DNA of 64,000 bases from RYN-133 sp963785425. GTDB lineage: Bacteria > Actinomycetota > Actinomycetes > Mycobacteriales > Jatrophihabitantaceae. This document shows, piece by piece, positions 13,309-22,561 of this stretch (its first letter is position 1; the number at the start of each line of letters is the position of its first letter). A program made the translations under genes and the position numbers. The DNA lies in assembly GCA_963785425.1 (NCBI GenBank), contig CAWAVG010000003.1, positions 434,001 to 498,000 on the forward strand, read 5' to 3'. The notes under the pieces were generated by a model. That model ran no database searches and had not been told where the DNA came from. It saw nothing but the letters and a program-made list of their open reading frames with translations.

Positions 13309-13341
13309 CCCTCACGCGGCGTGAGGCTGCACAGTGGGTCC
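13305..13341 (+). promoter_or_regulatory. MerR/TipA-type promoter with perfect palindromic operator
   Basis: The -35 candidate TTGACC is at 13305-13310 and the -10 candidate CACAGT at 13330-13335, with the 19-bp spacer typical of MerR-activated promoters. The spacer is filled by a perfect 8+1+8 bp palindrome, CCTCACGC-G-GCGTGAGG (13310-13326). The predicted transcription start falls at about 13341-13342, on the ATG of the MerR gene, so the message would be leaderless. This is what autoregulation by a TipA-like protein would need. Confidence 0.65.
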
Positions 13342-14100
13342 ATGCCGTCCGAGAGCCACACCGTCGGCGAGGTTGCGGCCCTCGCCCACGTGTCGGTGCG
13401 CACCCTGCACCACTACGACGCGATCGGCCTGCTCGTCCCGAGCGGTCGTACCGATGCGGGCTACCGGTCGTACGGCGAACCGGACCTGCGTCGGCTGCAG
13501 CAGATCCTGTTCTACCGGGCGCTCGGCTTCGGCCTGGATGACATCGCGGCCATGCTCGCCGATTCCGGAGCGGGCACCGACGACCATCTGCGCCGCCAGC
13601 ACCGGCTGCTGCGCGAGCAGATCGACCACCGCCGCGACCTGCTCGCGGCGATCGAGAAGGAGATGGAGGCACGAGCTATGGGAATCTCGCTGACCCCTGA
13701 GGAACAGTTCGAGATCTTCGGCACCGACAAGGTCGGCGGCGACTGGGCCGAGGAAGCGGAGCAGCGCTGGGGCGACACCGAGGCGTGGCGGCAGTCGCAG
13801 GCGAGGACTGCGGCGACGACGAAGCAGGACTGGGCCGAGATCAAGGCGGAGACGGACGCGAACGAGGCGGCCTTCGCCGAAGCGATGCGCGCCGGCGAAC
13901 CGGTCGACAGTGCACACGTCCAGCAGCTTGTCGAAGCGCACCGCGCGGGCATCTGCCGATTCTGGGACTGCTCGCCCGAGGCGCACCGCAACCTCGCGGA
14001 GATGTACGTCGCCGACGAACGGTTCCGCAAGCACTACGACGACGTCGCTCCCGGCCTGGCCGAGTACATCCACCGGTCGATTTCATCCGCCGCGCGCTGA
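13342..14100 (+). CDS. MerR-family transcriptional regulator with TipAS-like ligand domain
   Basis: A 252-residue regulator. The N-terminal winged helix-turn-helix begins HTVGEVAALAHVSVRTLHHYDAIGLL and continues GYRSYGEPDLRRLQQILFYRALGF, the standard MerR fold. A helical linker follows, then a C-terminal region of about 140 residues (EQFEIFG to YIHRSISS) that resembles the TipAS antibiotic-binding domain. TipA proteins bind thiopeptides and activate efflux or sequestration genes. The ATG at 13342 is preferred over an in-frame GTG at 13321, because that GTG falls inside the operator palindrome. Only its own gene is obviously controlled here. Confidence 0.87.
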   Translation: MPSESHTVGEVAALAHVSVRTLHHYDAIGLLVPSGRTDAGYRSYGEPDLRRLQQILFYRALGFGLDDIAAMLADSGAGTDDHLRRQHRLLREQIDHRRDLLAAIEKEMEARAMGISLTPEEQFEIFGTDKVGGDWAEEAEQRWGDTEAWRQSQARTAATTKQDWAEIKAETDANEAAFAEAMRAGEPVDSAHVQQLVEAHRAGICRFWDCSPEAHRNLAEMYVADERFRKHYDDVAPGLAEYIHRSISSAAR

Positions 14101-14108
14101 CCTTTTCT

Positions 14109-14130
14109 CCCCCGCTCTCCGCTCGGGGGA
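14109..14130. terminator. hairpin between convergent merR and kbl
   Basis: The inverted repeat CCCCCG ... CGGGGG with a 9-nt loop lies between the MerR stop and the kbl stop. It follows TTTTCT on the plus strand, so on the minus strand the hairpin is followed by AGAAAA rather than U. It could act as a bidirectional GC-hairpin terminator, as is common in actinobacteria. Confidence 0.45.
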
Positions 14131-14209
14131 TCCTGCGGCCAGCAGCGCAAGCTCCCTCGCGCTCGCGCGCGGCGGCGGCTCTTCGCGCAAGCGCTCACCG
14201 CGTTCGTGG

Positions 14210-15391
14210 TCAATTGATGGCGGATGATTTCGCGGCGATGAACGCGCGGACGCAGGTCTCGACGTCCGCGTCGGAGTGCGCAGCCGAGAGCTGGACGCGG
14301 ATGCGTGCCTTGCCCTGTGGGACGACCGGGTAGCTGAACGCGATCACGTACACGCCGTGGTTCAGCATCTCCTCGGCGATCCTGCCGGCCACGACGGCGT
14401 CGCCGAACATCACCGGCGTGATCGGGTGCTCGCCCGGCAACACGTCGAAGCCCTCCTCGGTCATCCGGCGCCGGAACAGCTCGGTGTTCGCGCGCAGCTG
14501 CGCCCGCGCGTCGTCGGAGGACGCGACGAGGTCCAGGGCCGCGAGTGAGCCGGCCACGACCGACGGCGCCACCGCGTTGGAGAACAGGTACGGACGTGAG
14601 CGCTGCCGCAGCAGCTCGACGATCTCCGCGCGTGCCGCGATGTAGCCGCCGGACGCACCGCCGAGTGCCTTGCCGAGCGTGCCCGAGATGACGTCGACGC
14701 GGTCCTGCACACCGGCGAGTTCCGGCGTGCCTGCGCCGGTCGCGCCCACGAACCCGACCGCGTGCGAGTCGTCGACCATCACCATCGCGCCGTACTTCTC
14801 GGCGAGGTCGCAGATGTCGGCGAGCGGGGCCAGATAACCGTCCATCGAGAACACACCGTCGGTCACGATCAGCGTGCGTCGCGCGCCGGTGGCCGCCTCG
14901 AGCTGCTCGGTCAACGAGTCCATGTCGCGGTTCTTGTAGCGGAACCGCTTCGCCTTGCACAGCCTGATGCCGTCGATGATCGATGCGTGGTTGAGCTCGT
15001 CCGAGATCACCGCGTCGGACTCGTCGAGCAGCACCTCGAACACGCCGCCGTTCGCGTCGAAGCACGACGAGTAGAGGATCGTCGCCTCTTGCCCGAGGAA
15101 GTCGGCCAGACGTGCCTCGAGTTCGACGTGCTGCGTCTGCGTGCCGCAGATGAAGCGCACCGATGCCATCCCGAAGCCCCACGTGTCGAGCGCGGCCTTC
15201 GCCGCCTCGACGACGTGCGGATGATCGGCCAGCCCCAGGTAGTTGTTGGCGCAGAAGTTCAACACCTCCGAACCGCCGGTCCGCACATGCGACGACTGCG
15301 GCGAGGCGAGCTGACGCTCGCTCTTGTACAACCCGGCGGCGCGGACCTCGGCCAGCGTCGACTGCAGTTGTTCGCGCACTGACCCGTACAT
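14210..15391 (-). CDS. kbl: glycine C-acetyltransferase (2-amino-3-ketobutyrate CoA ligase)
   Basis: A 393-residue PLP enzyme of the alpha-oxoamine synthase family. It cleaves 2-amino-3-oxobutyrate with CoA to glycine and acetyl-CoA, the second step of threonine breakdown. Motifs are NFCANNYLGLADHP, FDANGGVFE, VMVDDSHAVGF with the PLP-contacting Asp, and ISGTLGKALGGASGG with the PLP lysine. The ATG has an AGGAGAG ribosome binding site. It lies 28 bp after tdh and is clearly in one operon with it, which supports Kbl over the related biotin enzyme BioF. Confidence 0.95.
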   Translation of the reverse strand: MYGSVREQLQSTLAEVRAAGLYKSERQLASPQSSHVRTGGSEVLNFCANNYLGLADHPHVVEAAKAALDTWGFGMASVRFICGTQTQHVELEARLADFLGQEATILYSSCFDANGGVFEVLLDESDAVISDELNHASIIDGIRLCKAKRFRYKNRDMDSLTEQLEAATGARRTLIVTDGVFSMDGYLAPLADICDLAEKYGAMVMVDDSHAVGFVGATGAGTPELAGVQDRVDVISGTLGKALGGASGGYIAARAEIVELLRQRSRPYLFSNAVAPSVVAGSLAALDLVASSDDARAQLRANTELFRRRMTEEGFDVLPGEHPITPVMFGDAVVAGRIAEEMLNHGVYVIAFSYPVVPQGKARIRVQLSAAHSDADVETCVRAFIAAKSSAIN

Positions 15392-15419
15392 CAGCGCTCT
15401 CCTGTCTTCGCGCGGGCGC

Positions 15420-16454
15420 TCATCCGAAGGCGCTCCAGTCCATGACGACCTTGCCGCACAGCCCGCTTCGTGCCGTGGCGAACGCCTCCTGCCACGACGA
15501 CGCGGGGAACCGGTGTGTGACCACGGCAGATATGTCGAGCCCCGACCGCAGCATCGCCGACATCGCGTACCAGCTCTCGTACATCTCGCGCCCGTAGATG
15601 CCCTTGATCGTGATCATGTGGGTGACGACCTTCCCCCACTCGATCTCGATCGGAGCACTCGGCAGGCCCAGCATCGCGATACGTCCACCGTGGTTGAGGT
15701 TCGCGATGGCCTCCGGCAGCGCCGAGGGGTGGCCGCTCATCTCCATCGCGACGTCGAATCCCTCGACCATGCCGAGGCGCTCCTGCGCCGACCCGATCGT
15801 CTCGCGCGAGACGTCGAGCGCGAGGTCGACGCCCATCTTGCGGGCCAGATCGAGCCGGTACGGCGAGACGTCGGAGATGACGACGAACCGGGCGCCGACG
15901 TGCCGCGCGATCGCGGCGGCCATCAGCCCGATCGGCCCGGCACCGGTGATCAGCACGTCCTCGCCGACGAGCGGGAACGACAGCGCGGTGTGTACCGCGT
16001 TGCCGAACGGGTCGAAGATCGCCCCGAGGTCGGCGTCGACGCGATCCCGGTGCACCCACACGTTCGACTCCGGCAGCACGACGTATTCGGCGAACGCGCC
16101 GTCACGGTTCACCCCGACGCCGGACGTGCGGATGCACAGATGCCTGCGTCCGGCGCGGCAGTTGCGGCACGTTCCGCACACGACGTGGCCCTCGCCGGAG
16201 ACCAGTGCTCCGACGTGGACGTCGCGCACGCCCGGCCCGACCTCGACGACCTCGCCGCAGAACTCGTGCCCGGGCACCAGCGGAGCGTTCACCGCCGACG
16301 CCGCCCACGCGTCCCATTCGAGGATGTGCAGGTCGGTGCCGCAGATGCCGGTGCGAAGCACGCGGATCTTGACCTCGCCCGGCCCCGCCTCGGGTTCCGG
16401 ACGATCGACCAATTCGAAGCCCGGCGACGCTGCCGGCTTGAACAGAGCCTTCAC
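15420..16454 (-). CDS. tdh: L-threonine 3-dehydrogenase
   Basis: A 344-residue zinc-dependent medium-chain dehydrogenase that oxidises L-threonine to 2-amino-3-oxobutyrate with NAD. Catalytic zinc ligands are seen in GICGTDLHILEWD and GHEFCGEV; structural zinc ligands in CGTCRNCRAGRRHLC; the nucleotide-binding loop is GAGPIGLMAAAIA. The GTG start is 4 bp after the ftsY stop, with GGGAGAC before it. Together with kbl it forms the threonine-to-glycine pathway, and co-transcription with ftsY is likely. Confidence 0.95.
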   Translation of the reverse strand: MKALFKPAASPGFELVDRPEPEAGPGEVKIRVLRTGICGTDLHILEWDAWAASAVNAPLVPGHEFCGEVVEVGPGVRDVHVGALVSGEGHVVCGTCRNCRAGRRHLCIRTSGVGVNRDGAFAEYVVLPESNVWVHRDRVDADLGAIFDPFGNAVHTALSFPLVGEDVLITGAGPIGLMAAAIARHVGARFVVISDVSPYRLDLARKMGVDLALDVSRETIGSAQERLGMVEGFDVAMEMSGHPSALPEAIANLNHGGRIAMLGLPSAPIEIEWGKVVTHMITIKGIYGREMYESWYAMSAMLRSGLDISAVVTHRFPASSWQEAFATARSGLCGKVVMDWSAFG

Positions 16455-16458
16455 CAGC

Positions 16459-17601
16459 TCAGTCTCCCAGCAGGGCGTCGACGAAGACCTCGGGCTCGAA
16501 CGGCGCGAGGTCGTCGGCGCCCTCGCCCAGACCGACGAGCTTGACCGGCACGCCGAGTTCGCGCTGCACACTGATCACGATGCCGCCGCGGGCGGTGCCG
16601 TCGAGCTTGGTCAGGACGATGCCGGTGACGTCGACGACCTCGGTGAACACGCGGGCCTGCGTGAGCCCGTTCTGGCCGGTCGTCGCGTCGAGGACGAGCA
16701 GGGTCTCGTCGACGGGGCCCTGCCGCTCGACGACGCGCTTGACCTTGCCGAGTTCGTCCATGAGCCCGACCTTGGTGTGCAGCCGCCCGGCGGTGTCGAT
16801 CAGCACCGTGTCGACCTTGGCCTCCGTGCCCTTCTTGACGGCGTCGAACGCGACGGAGGCAGGGTCGCCGCCCTCGGGGCCGCGCACCGTCTCGGCGCCG
16901 ACCCGCGATCCCCAGGTCTGCAGCTGCTCCGCGGCCGCCGCGCGGAAGGTGTCGGCGGCGCCGAGCAGCACGGTGCGGCCGTCGGCGACGAGCACGCGGG
17001 CGAGCTTGCCGCAGGTCGTGGTCTTGCCGGTGCCGTTCACGCCGACCACCATCACGACGGCCGGACGGTCGGACGACGGCGTGGTGTGCAGGGTGCGATC
17101 CAGGTCGGGCTGCAGGGCCGTCACCAGCTCCTCGGCCAGCAGTGCGCGCAGCTCGCCGGGCGAGCGGGTGCCGAGCACCTTGGTCCGGGTGCGCAGCGCC
17201 TCGACGATCTCGGTGGTGGGCTTCACGCCGACGTCGGCACTCAGCAGTGCCTCCTCGATCTCCTCCCAAGCGTCCTCGTCGAGGTTCTCGCGCGAGAGGA
17301 CGCTCAGCAGCCCGCGGCCGAGCGCGTTCTGCGAACGCGCGAGCCGCGCCCGCAGGCGCTGCAGCCGCCCCGCGGTCGGCTCGGGGGTCTCGACCGCGGG
17401 CTCAGTCGGGGCGACCGCGGTGTCATCGGTCGGCAGTTCGAGGGTGTCGGTCGACGTCGTTGCCGTCGCCGGCTCTGGGTAGTCGACGCCCGGTCGCGGC
17501 GGCGCATCGTAACGCGGCCCACGACGGGCACGGGTGGCGACGAAGCCGACGATCAGCGCCGCCACGACGACGACGGCGAGAACTACCCAGAGAACAACCA
17601 C
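16459..17601 (-). CDS. ftsY: signal recognition particle receptor FtsY
   Basis: A 380-residue SRP receptor GTPase for co-translational membrane targeting. Unlike E. coli FtsY it starts with a real membrane helix (MVVLWVVLAVVVVAALIVGFVA), a form usual in actinobacteria, followed by a Pro/Thr-rich acidic linker and the NG domain. Walker A is GVNGTGKT (187-194); further motifs are DTAGRLHTK and LTKLDGTARGG. The usual neighbour ffh is not seen downstream; tdh-kbl follow instead. Confidence 0.97.
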   Translation of the reverse strand: MVVLWVVLAVVVVAALIVGFVATRARRGPRYDAPPRPGVDYPEPATATTSTDTLELPTDDTAVAPTEPAVETPEPTAGRLQRLRARLARSQNALGRGLLSVLSRENLDEDAWEEIEEALLSADVGVKPTTEIVEALRTRTKVLGTRSPGELRALLAEELVTALQPDLDRTLHTTPSSDRPAVVMVVGVNGTGKTTTCGKLARVLVADGRTVLLGAADTFRAAAAEQLQTWGSRVGAETVRGPEGGDPASVAFDAVKKGTEAKVDTVLIDTAGRLHTKVGLMDELGKVKRVVERQGPVDETLLVLDATTGQNGLTQARVFTEVVDVTGIVLTKLDGTARGGIVISVQRELGVPVKLVGLGEGADDLAPFEPEVFVDALLGD

Positions 17602-17685
17602 ACGGTCATCCTCTCAAGACACAAAGGGGACGCGTCGGGGTCCCCGCGGAGTCGGCACGTTCTCCAGGCGATTCCGCGGTGCGGC

Positions 17686-18690
17686 TCAGCTGGTGCGGTA
17701 GAGGCCGCCGAGTTGCCATTGCGGCCAGGACACGTTCCAGTCGCCGTAGCCGTCACCGATCTGCATCAACGCACCATTCGCGTTGGGATACTGCACCGGA
17801 TCACCCACATCGAGGAAGTCATACAACTTCTGCGCATCAGCCGGCAACAGGTTCGTGCACCCGTTCGACGAATCCACCCCGTGCTCGATGTTGTACACAT
17901 TCCACGGCGCCGAATGCAGATACTCCCCGTCATAGGTCAACCGCTGATCCAGCTTGATCCCACACTCGTAATAGGTGCCGTTCGTGTCATGCATACACGT
18001 CGTCGGATACTTCTCCATGATCACCTTGATGCCCCGCCGCGTCCGCGTCGCATCCGCACCCAACGCCACCGGAAACGTCCCCCACGGCCGCCCATCATCA
18101 GTCACGCTCAACTTGTGCGTCGCCGCATCCACCGTCACGATCCGCGCATCACCCGTCGCGAAATCCAACGTCAAATTGTCCGAGAACGCCAAACCCTTAC
18201 CCGCACTCACACCCTTCACCGGCAGATCCAAATGAATCCGCGCATGCGCCGGCCAATAATGCTGCAACCGGAAATCCGCCTCGATCGGATGCCCAGGATC
18301 ACCGTACTTCCGCTCGAAATACCACCCCCCATGCACCACCCGACCATCCACCGTCACCCGCGTCGCCTTCGCAAACCCCGTCGCATCACCAATCGGCCGC
18401 GACAAAAACGCGATAATCGGCATCCCCACACCCAACGTCTGCCCATCACCGAACTTCAACGACACATGCACCGGCTTCTTCGGCTTCGCCGCCTTGGTGT
18501 GGGTCGGCTTGGCGGACGGGCTCTTCGACGTCGACGAACCGGACTGTCCCGCGGTCTGCGTGACCGTCTGCGTGGGGTTCGGGGCGACCCGGTCGGAGCC
18601 GCACGCCGAGACGACGAGCGCGGTTACCGACACGGCAGCCGCAAGCTGCGCGATACGGCGGGCACGACGGGGCGAGAGCGAAGATGTCAC
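17686..18690 (-). CDS. L,D-transpeptidase lipoprotein
   Basis: A 334-residue cell-wall enzyme that makes 3-3 peptidoglycan cross-links. It has a lipoprotein signal with Cys30 in VVSAC, a Ser/Thr/Lys-rich linker to about residue 75, an Ig-like domain, and the YkuD catalytic domain with His270 and Cys278 in HGVDSSNGCTNL. Residues about 72-310 (17755-18475) use codons unlike the neighbours: TTG for Leu, GAT, GGT, CAT, TAT, GTG and GCG instead of CTC/CTG, GAC, GGC, CAC, GTC and GCC. Both ends of the gene are host-like. This suggests replacement of the middle by a homologous foreign gene segment. Confidence 0.92.
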   Translation of the reverse strand: MTSSLSPRRARRIAQLAAAVSVTALVVSACGSDRVAPNPTQTVTQTAGQSGSSTSKSPSAKPTHTKAAKPKKPVHVSLKFGDGQTLGVGMPIIAFLSRPIGDATGFAKATRVTVDGRVVHGGWYFERKYGDPGHPIEADFRLQHYWPAHARIHLDLPVKGVSAGKGLAFSDNLTLDFATGDARIVTVDAATHKLSVTDDGRPWGTFPVALGADATRTRRGIKVIMEKYPTTCMHDTNGTYYECGIKLDQRLTYDGEYLHSAPWNVYNIEHGVDSSNGCTNLLPADAQKLYDFLDVGDPVQYPNANGALMQIGDGYGDWNVSWPQWQLGGLYRTS

Positions 18691-18772
18691 GCGGACACCC
18701 TAGGCGAGATGTCCCGGCGCGCCGGGGTCACAGGCGGATAACTCACAGCTTGCCAACCTCGCGGGTGCGCCG

Positions 18773-18799
18773 CGCGTCCACCTTTCGGTGGCTGTGCGC
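18773..18799 (-). terminator. hairpin downstream of smc
   Basis: CCACC-TTTC-GGTGG (18778-18791) is nested in a GCGC/GCGC outer pair (18773-18776 and 18796-18799), 12-38 bp past the smc stop. There is no U tract. It may end the smc transcript before the L,D-transpeptidase gene; the remaining roughly 80 bp up to 18690 should hold that gene's promoter. Confidence 0.4.
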
Positions 18800-18810
18800 C
18801 CGGAAGGCTG

Positions 18811-21800
18811 TCACCCCGCGGGGACGGGTTCCTCCACCGCCTCGTTCTCGCGCAGCCGCTGGCTGATGACCTGGGTCACGCCGTCGCCGCGCATCGTCAC
18901 GCCGTAGAGGGCGTCGGCGATCTCCATCGTGCGCTTCTGGTGCGTGATGATGATGATCTGGCTGCTGCTGCGCAGCGCGGCCACCAGTTCGAGCAACCGG
19001 CCGAGGTTGGTGTCGTCGAGCGCTGCCTCGACCTCGTCCATGACGTAGAAGGGGCTGGGACGCGCGCGGAAGATCGCGACGAGCAGCGCGACCGCGGTGA
19101 GGGACCGCTCGCCGCCGGACAGCAGCGACAGCCGCTTGATCTTCTTGCCCGGCGGGCGCGCCTCGACGTCGATGCCGGTGAGCAGCATGTCCTCGGGATC
19201 GGTGAGGACGAGGCGGCCCTCGCCGCCGGGGAACAGGGTCGCGAACACGATCTCGAACTCGCGGGCCACGTCGGCGTAGGCGCTGCTGAAGACCTCGAGG
19301 ATGCGTTCGTCGACCTCGCGGACGACGGTGAGCAGGTCCTGGCGGGTCTTCTTCAGGTCTTCGAGCTGGGTGGACAGGAACTGGTGACGCTCCTCGAGTG
19401 CGGCGAACTCCTCGAGGGCCAGCGGATTCACCTTGCCGAGCAACGCGAGGTCGCGTTCGGCGCGTGCGGCGCGCTTCTCCTGGGTCGGGCGGTGGTAGGG
19501 GCCGGGCTGTGGTGCGACGACCTGCTCGCCGCGATCACGCGCCTGTTCGTACTCGGCGATCTCGATCGCGGACGGTGGGGTCGGCTGGTCGGGGCCGTAC
19601 TCGGCGATGAGTGCCTCGAGGTCGACGCCGTACTCGTCGACGGCACGCTCCTCGAGCTGCTCGATGCGCAGCCGCTGCTCGGCCCGCACCATCTCGTCAC
19701 GGTGCACGGCATCGGTGAGGCGGGTGAGTTCCTCGCCGAGCTGACGCGACTGACTGCGCAGTGCGAGCAGTTCGCCCTCGCGCACGACGCGGTCCTGCTG
19801 CGCGGCGTCGCGCTCGTCCGCGGCCGCGGTCACTGACCGCTCGATGTGGGTGAGCACGTGCCGGGCGGCGTCGCGCACCTGCGCGGCGACGGCGGCGCCG
19901 CGTGCGCGGGCGGCGCGCGCCGCCTCGTGGCGGGCCCGTGCGGCGCGCTCGATCTCCGCGGCGCGCAGCAGCTGCTCACCGCGCCCGGAGACTGCGCGCA
20001 CGCGCTCCTCGCCGGTGCGCACCGCGAGCCGCGCCTCGAGCTCGGCCTGGCGCGCGGCGGCGACCTCGGCCTGCAACGAGTCGCGCTCGCCGGTGTCGGG
20101 TTCGTTCGGCTCGTCCGACTGCGTCTCGGCCAGATGCAGGCGCTCCTCGAGGTCGGACAGGCCGGCCAGATCACGGTCGCGCGCGGATTCCGCCGCGGCG
20201 CGTGCCTCGTCCAACCGGGTCGCCTCGGCGGTCGCCTGGCGGGCCGACTCGCCCAGTTGCGCGAGCCGTTCGGCGACGGCGGCGAGCTGCGCATCCGACT
20301 CGTGCAGCGAGTCGAGTGCCTTGGCGACGTCGCCCTCGAGCTCGGTGACGCGTTCGCGGGCCTCGCCGAGCTGGGCGTGCAGCCGCTCGTGGCGGGCGGC
20401 GGCCTCGCTCGCGTTGTGGGTCGCCTCGTCCAGCGCGGCACGGGTCTCGATCGCGCTCGGCGTCGAGCTCGAGCCGCCTTCCACCCAGCCGTTGCCGAAC
20501 ACGTCCCCGTCGCGGGTGACGACGCGCACGAACGGGCTGTCGTCCATGGCGCGCGCCATCTGGCGGGCGAGCTCCAGGGTGTCGACGACGACGACGTCCT
20601 CGAGCAGTTCGTCGATGCTGCCGCGGTAGGGCTCGGCGACGGTGACGAGGTCGGCGGCCCAGCGCGCCCCCGGACGAAGCCCGGATGCGGACGGCCGGGC
20701 CGGCGCGCCCTCGACGCCGCCGACGAGCAGGCCGACGCGGCCGCCGTCCTCGGCCTTGAGGTGCTCGATCGCGGTGACGGCGGTGTCCAGGTTTGTGACG
20801 GCGATGGCGTCAGCGGCGGCGCCGAGCGCGGCCGCGATCGCGGTCTGGTAGCCGTTCTCGACCACGAGCAGGTCGGCCAGCGATCCGGTGACGCCGCTGA
20901 GGTCGGCCTGCAACAGGGCCCCGCCGCCGTCCTTGCGGGTCAGCCCCACCGCGAGTGCCTCTGCGCGGGCGTCCCACGTCGAGCGCTCGCGCTCGGCCTC
21001 GCGCTCGGCCGCCGTGAGTTCGCGGACACGCTCCTGCATCGACGCCAGCGCTGCGACGGCGTTGTCGTGCCGTTCGTTGAGGCCGAGCTCGCCCTCGTCC
21101 AGCGCGCCGACCTCGGCCTGCACCCGTTCGAGGTCGGCCGCTGCGCTCGTGGCCCGGTCGCGGGCGGCGGTGGCCGAGGCCGCGAGCCGGGCGATCTCTT
21201 CACCGGCCGCGCTCGAGCGGGCCCGGAGTGCATTGACCTGGCCGGCGAGCTTGGCCAGCCCCTCGCGGCGGTCGGCGACGGCTCGCGCCGCGGCGACCAG
21301 CGCGCGTTCGGCCTCGGTGAGCCGGCGTTCGAGGTCCTGCCGCTCGGCGACGACCTCGGCCAGCGCGGCCTTGGCCTCGGTGAGGCGGGCCTGCAGCCGG
21401 TCCTCCTCGACGCGGATCTCGGCGGCTTCGGCCTCCATCGCCTCGGGGTCGCGTCCGGCGACGCGCTCGTCCTGCTCGACCGAGAGCAGCCGGGCACGTT
21501 CGGCTGCCAGGGAGGCAGTGCCCCGGAAGCGTTCCTCGAGCGCCGAGAGCCGGTACCAGGTGTCCTGGGTACGGGCCACCGTCGGCGACGCTTCGGCGAT
21601 CGCCTGCTCGAGCTCGCCCTCGCGGGCGCGGGCTGCGGCGACCGCGGCCTCGACCTCGCTGCGGCGGGTGCGGATCTCCTCCTCGTCCGCGACCTCCTTG
21701 CGCAGGTTGTCGCGCAGCGCGACGAGGTCGTCGGCGAGCAGTCGCAGCCGCGAGTCGCGGAGCTCGGCCTGCACGCCCTGGGCGCGCCGGGCGATCTCGG

Positions 21801-22425
21801 CCTGCTTTCCGAGGGGCTTGAGCTGGCGGCGCAGCTCGCCGGTCAGGTCGGTGACGCGGGTGAGGTTCGCCTGCATCGCGTCCAGCTTGCGCAGCGCCTT
21901 TTCCTTGCGCTTGCGGTGCTTGAGGACGCCGGCGGCCTCCTCGATGAACCCGCGCCGGTCCTCGGGCCGGGCCGACAGAACGGCGTCGAGCTGACCCTGA
22001 CCGACGATGACGTGCATCTCGCGGCCGATGCCGGAGTCGGACAGCAGTTCCTGCACGTCGAGCAGGCGGACGTGTTCGCCGTTGATCTCGTACTCGCTGG
22101 TGCCCTCGCGGAACATCCGCCGGGTGATCGACACCTCGGTGTAGTCGATGGGCAGCGCACTGTCGCTGTTGTCGATGGTGAGGGTGACCTCGGCGCGCCC
22201 GAGCGGCGGGCGGCCGGCCGTCCCGGCGAAGATGACGTCTTCCATCTTGCCGCCGCGCAGCGCCTTGGCGCCCTGCTCGCCGAGCACCCAGGCGATGGCG
22301 TCCACGACGTTGGACTTGCCCGAGCCGTTCGGCCCGACGACCGCGGTGATGCCCGGTTCGAAGCGCAGCGTCGTGGCCGAGGCGAAGGATTTGAAGCCCC
22401 GCAGCGTCAGCGACTTGAGGTGCAC
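18811..22425 (-). CDS. smc: chromosome segregation ATPase SMC
   Basis: A 1204-residue structural maintenance of chromosomes protein that folds and segregates DNA with ScpA/ScpB. The N-terminal ATPase half has LTLRGFKSFA and Walker A GPNGSGKS at 31-38. Long coiled coils flank a hinge (about 510-660) that contains NGYQTAIAAALGAAADAI and NGWVEGG. The C-terminal half has the ABC signature LLSGGERSLTAVALL and Walker B VMDEVEAALDDTN. It ends EEPVPAG. It starts the run of core genes on this strand, with repeat cluster A just upstream. Confidence 0.97.
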   Translation of the reverse strand: MHLKSLTLRGFKSFASATTLRFEPGITAVVGPNGSGKSNVVDAIAWVLGEQGAKALRGGKMEDVIFAGTAGRPPLGRAEVTLTIDNSDSALPIDYTEVSITRRMFREGTSEYEINGEHVRLLDVQELLSDSGIGREMHVIVGQGQLDAVLSARPEDRRGFIEEAAGVLKHRKRKEKALRKLDAMQANLTRVTDLTGELRRQLKPLGKQAEIARRAQGVQAELRDSRLRLLADDLVALRDNLRKEVADEEEIRTRRSEVEAAVAAARAREGELEQAIAEASPTVARTQDTWYRLSALEERFRGTASLAAERARLLSVEQDERVAGRDPEAMEAEAAEIRVEEDRLQARLTEAKAALAEVVAERQDLERRLTEAERALVAAARAVADRREGLAKLAGQVNALRARSSAAGEEIARLAASATAARDRATSAAADLERVQAEVGALDEGELGLNERHDNAVAALASMQERVRELTAAEREAERERSTWDARAEALAVGLTRKDGGGALLQADLSGVTGSLADLLVVENGYQTAIAAALGAAADAIAVTNLDTAVTAIEHLKAEDGGRVGLLVGGVEGAPARPSASGLRPGARWAADLVTVAEPYRGSIDELLEDVVVVDTLELARQMARAMDDSPFVRVVTRDGDVFGNGWVEGGSSSTPSAIETRAALDEATHNASEAAARHERLHAQLGEARERVTELEGDVAKALDSLHESDAQLAAVAERLAQLGESARQATAEATRLDEARAAAESARDRDLAGLSDLEERLHLAETQSDEPNEPDTGERDSLQAEVAAARQAELEARLAVRTGEERVRAVSGRGEQLLRAAEIERAARARHEAARAARARGAAVAAQVRDAARHVLTHIERSVTAAADERDAAQQDRVVREGELLALRSQSRQLGEELTRLTDAVHRDEMVRAEQRLRIEQLEERAVDEYGVDLEALIAEYGPDQPTPPSAIEIAEYEQARDRGEQVVAPQPGPYHRPTQEKRAARAERDLALLGKVNPLALEEFAALEERHQFLSTQLEDLKKTRQDLLTVVREVDERILEVFSSAYADVAREFEIVFATLFPGGEGRLVLTDPEDMLLTGIDVEARPPGKKIKRLSLLSGGERSLTAVALLVAIFRARPSPFYVMDEVEAALDDTNLGRLLELVAALRSSSQIIIITHQKRTMEIADALYGVTMRGDGVTQVISQRLRENEAVEEPVPAG

Positions 22426-22561
22426 GAATCTCCCGTGGATAGCGACGTACGCAGGAGAACCTACGTCACGACCGCGTCCGGTTGTCGACGCCCCGCGCCG
22501 GAAACGGGAGGAGCCTTCCCCGAGGAGCGACAGCGACGACGGATTGGCCTCGACCCACGTT

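Noticed and set aside
14133..14205. Small RNA or second hairpin in the merR-kbl gap
   Set aside because: The GCGC-rich sequence gives many weak foldings but no distinct stem with a U tract or promoter.
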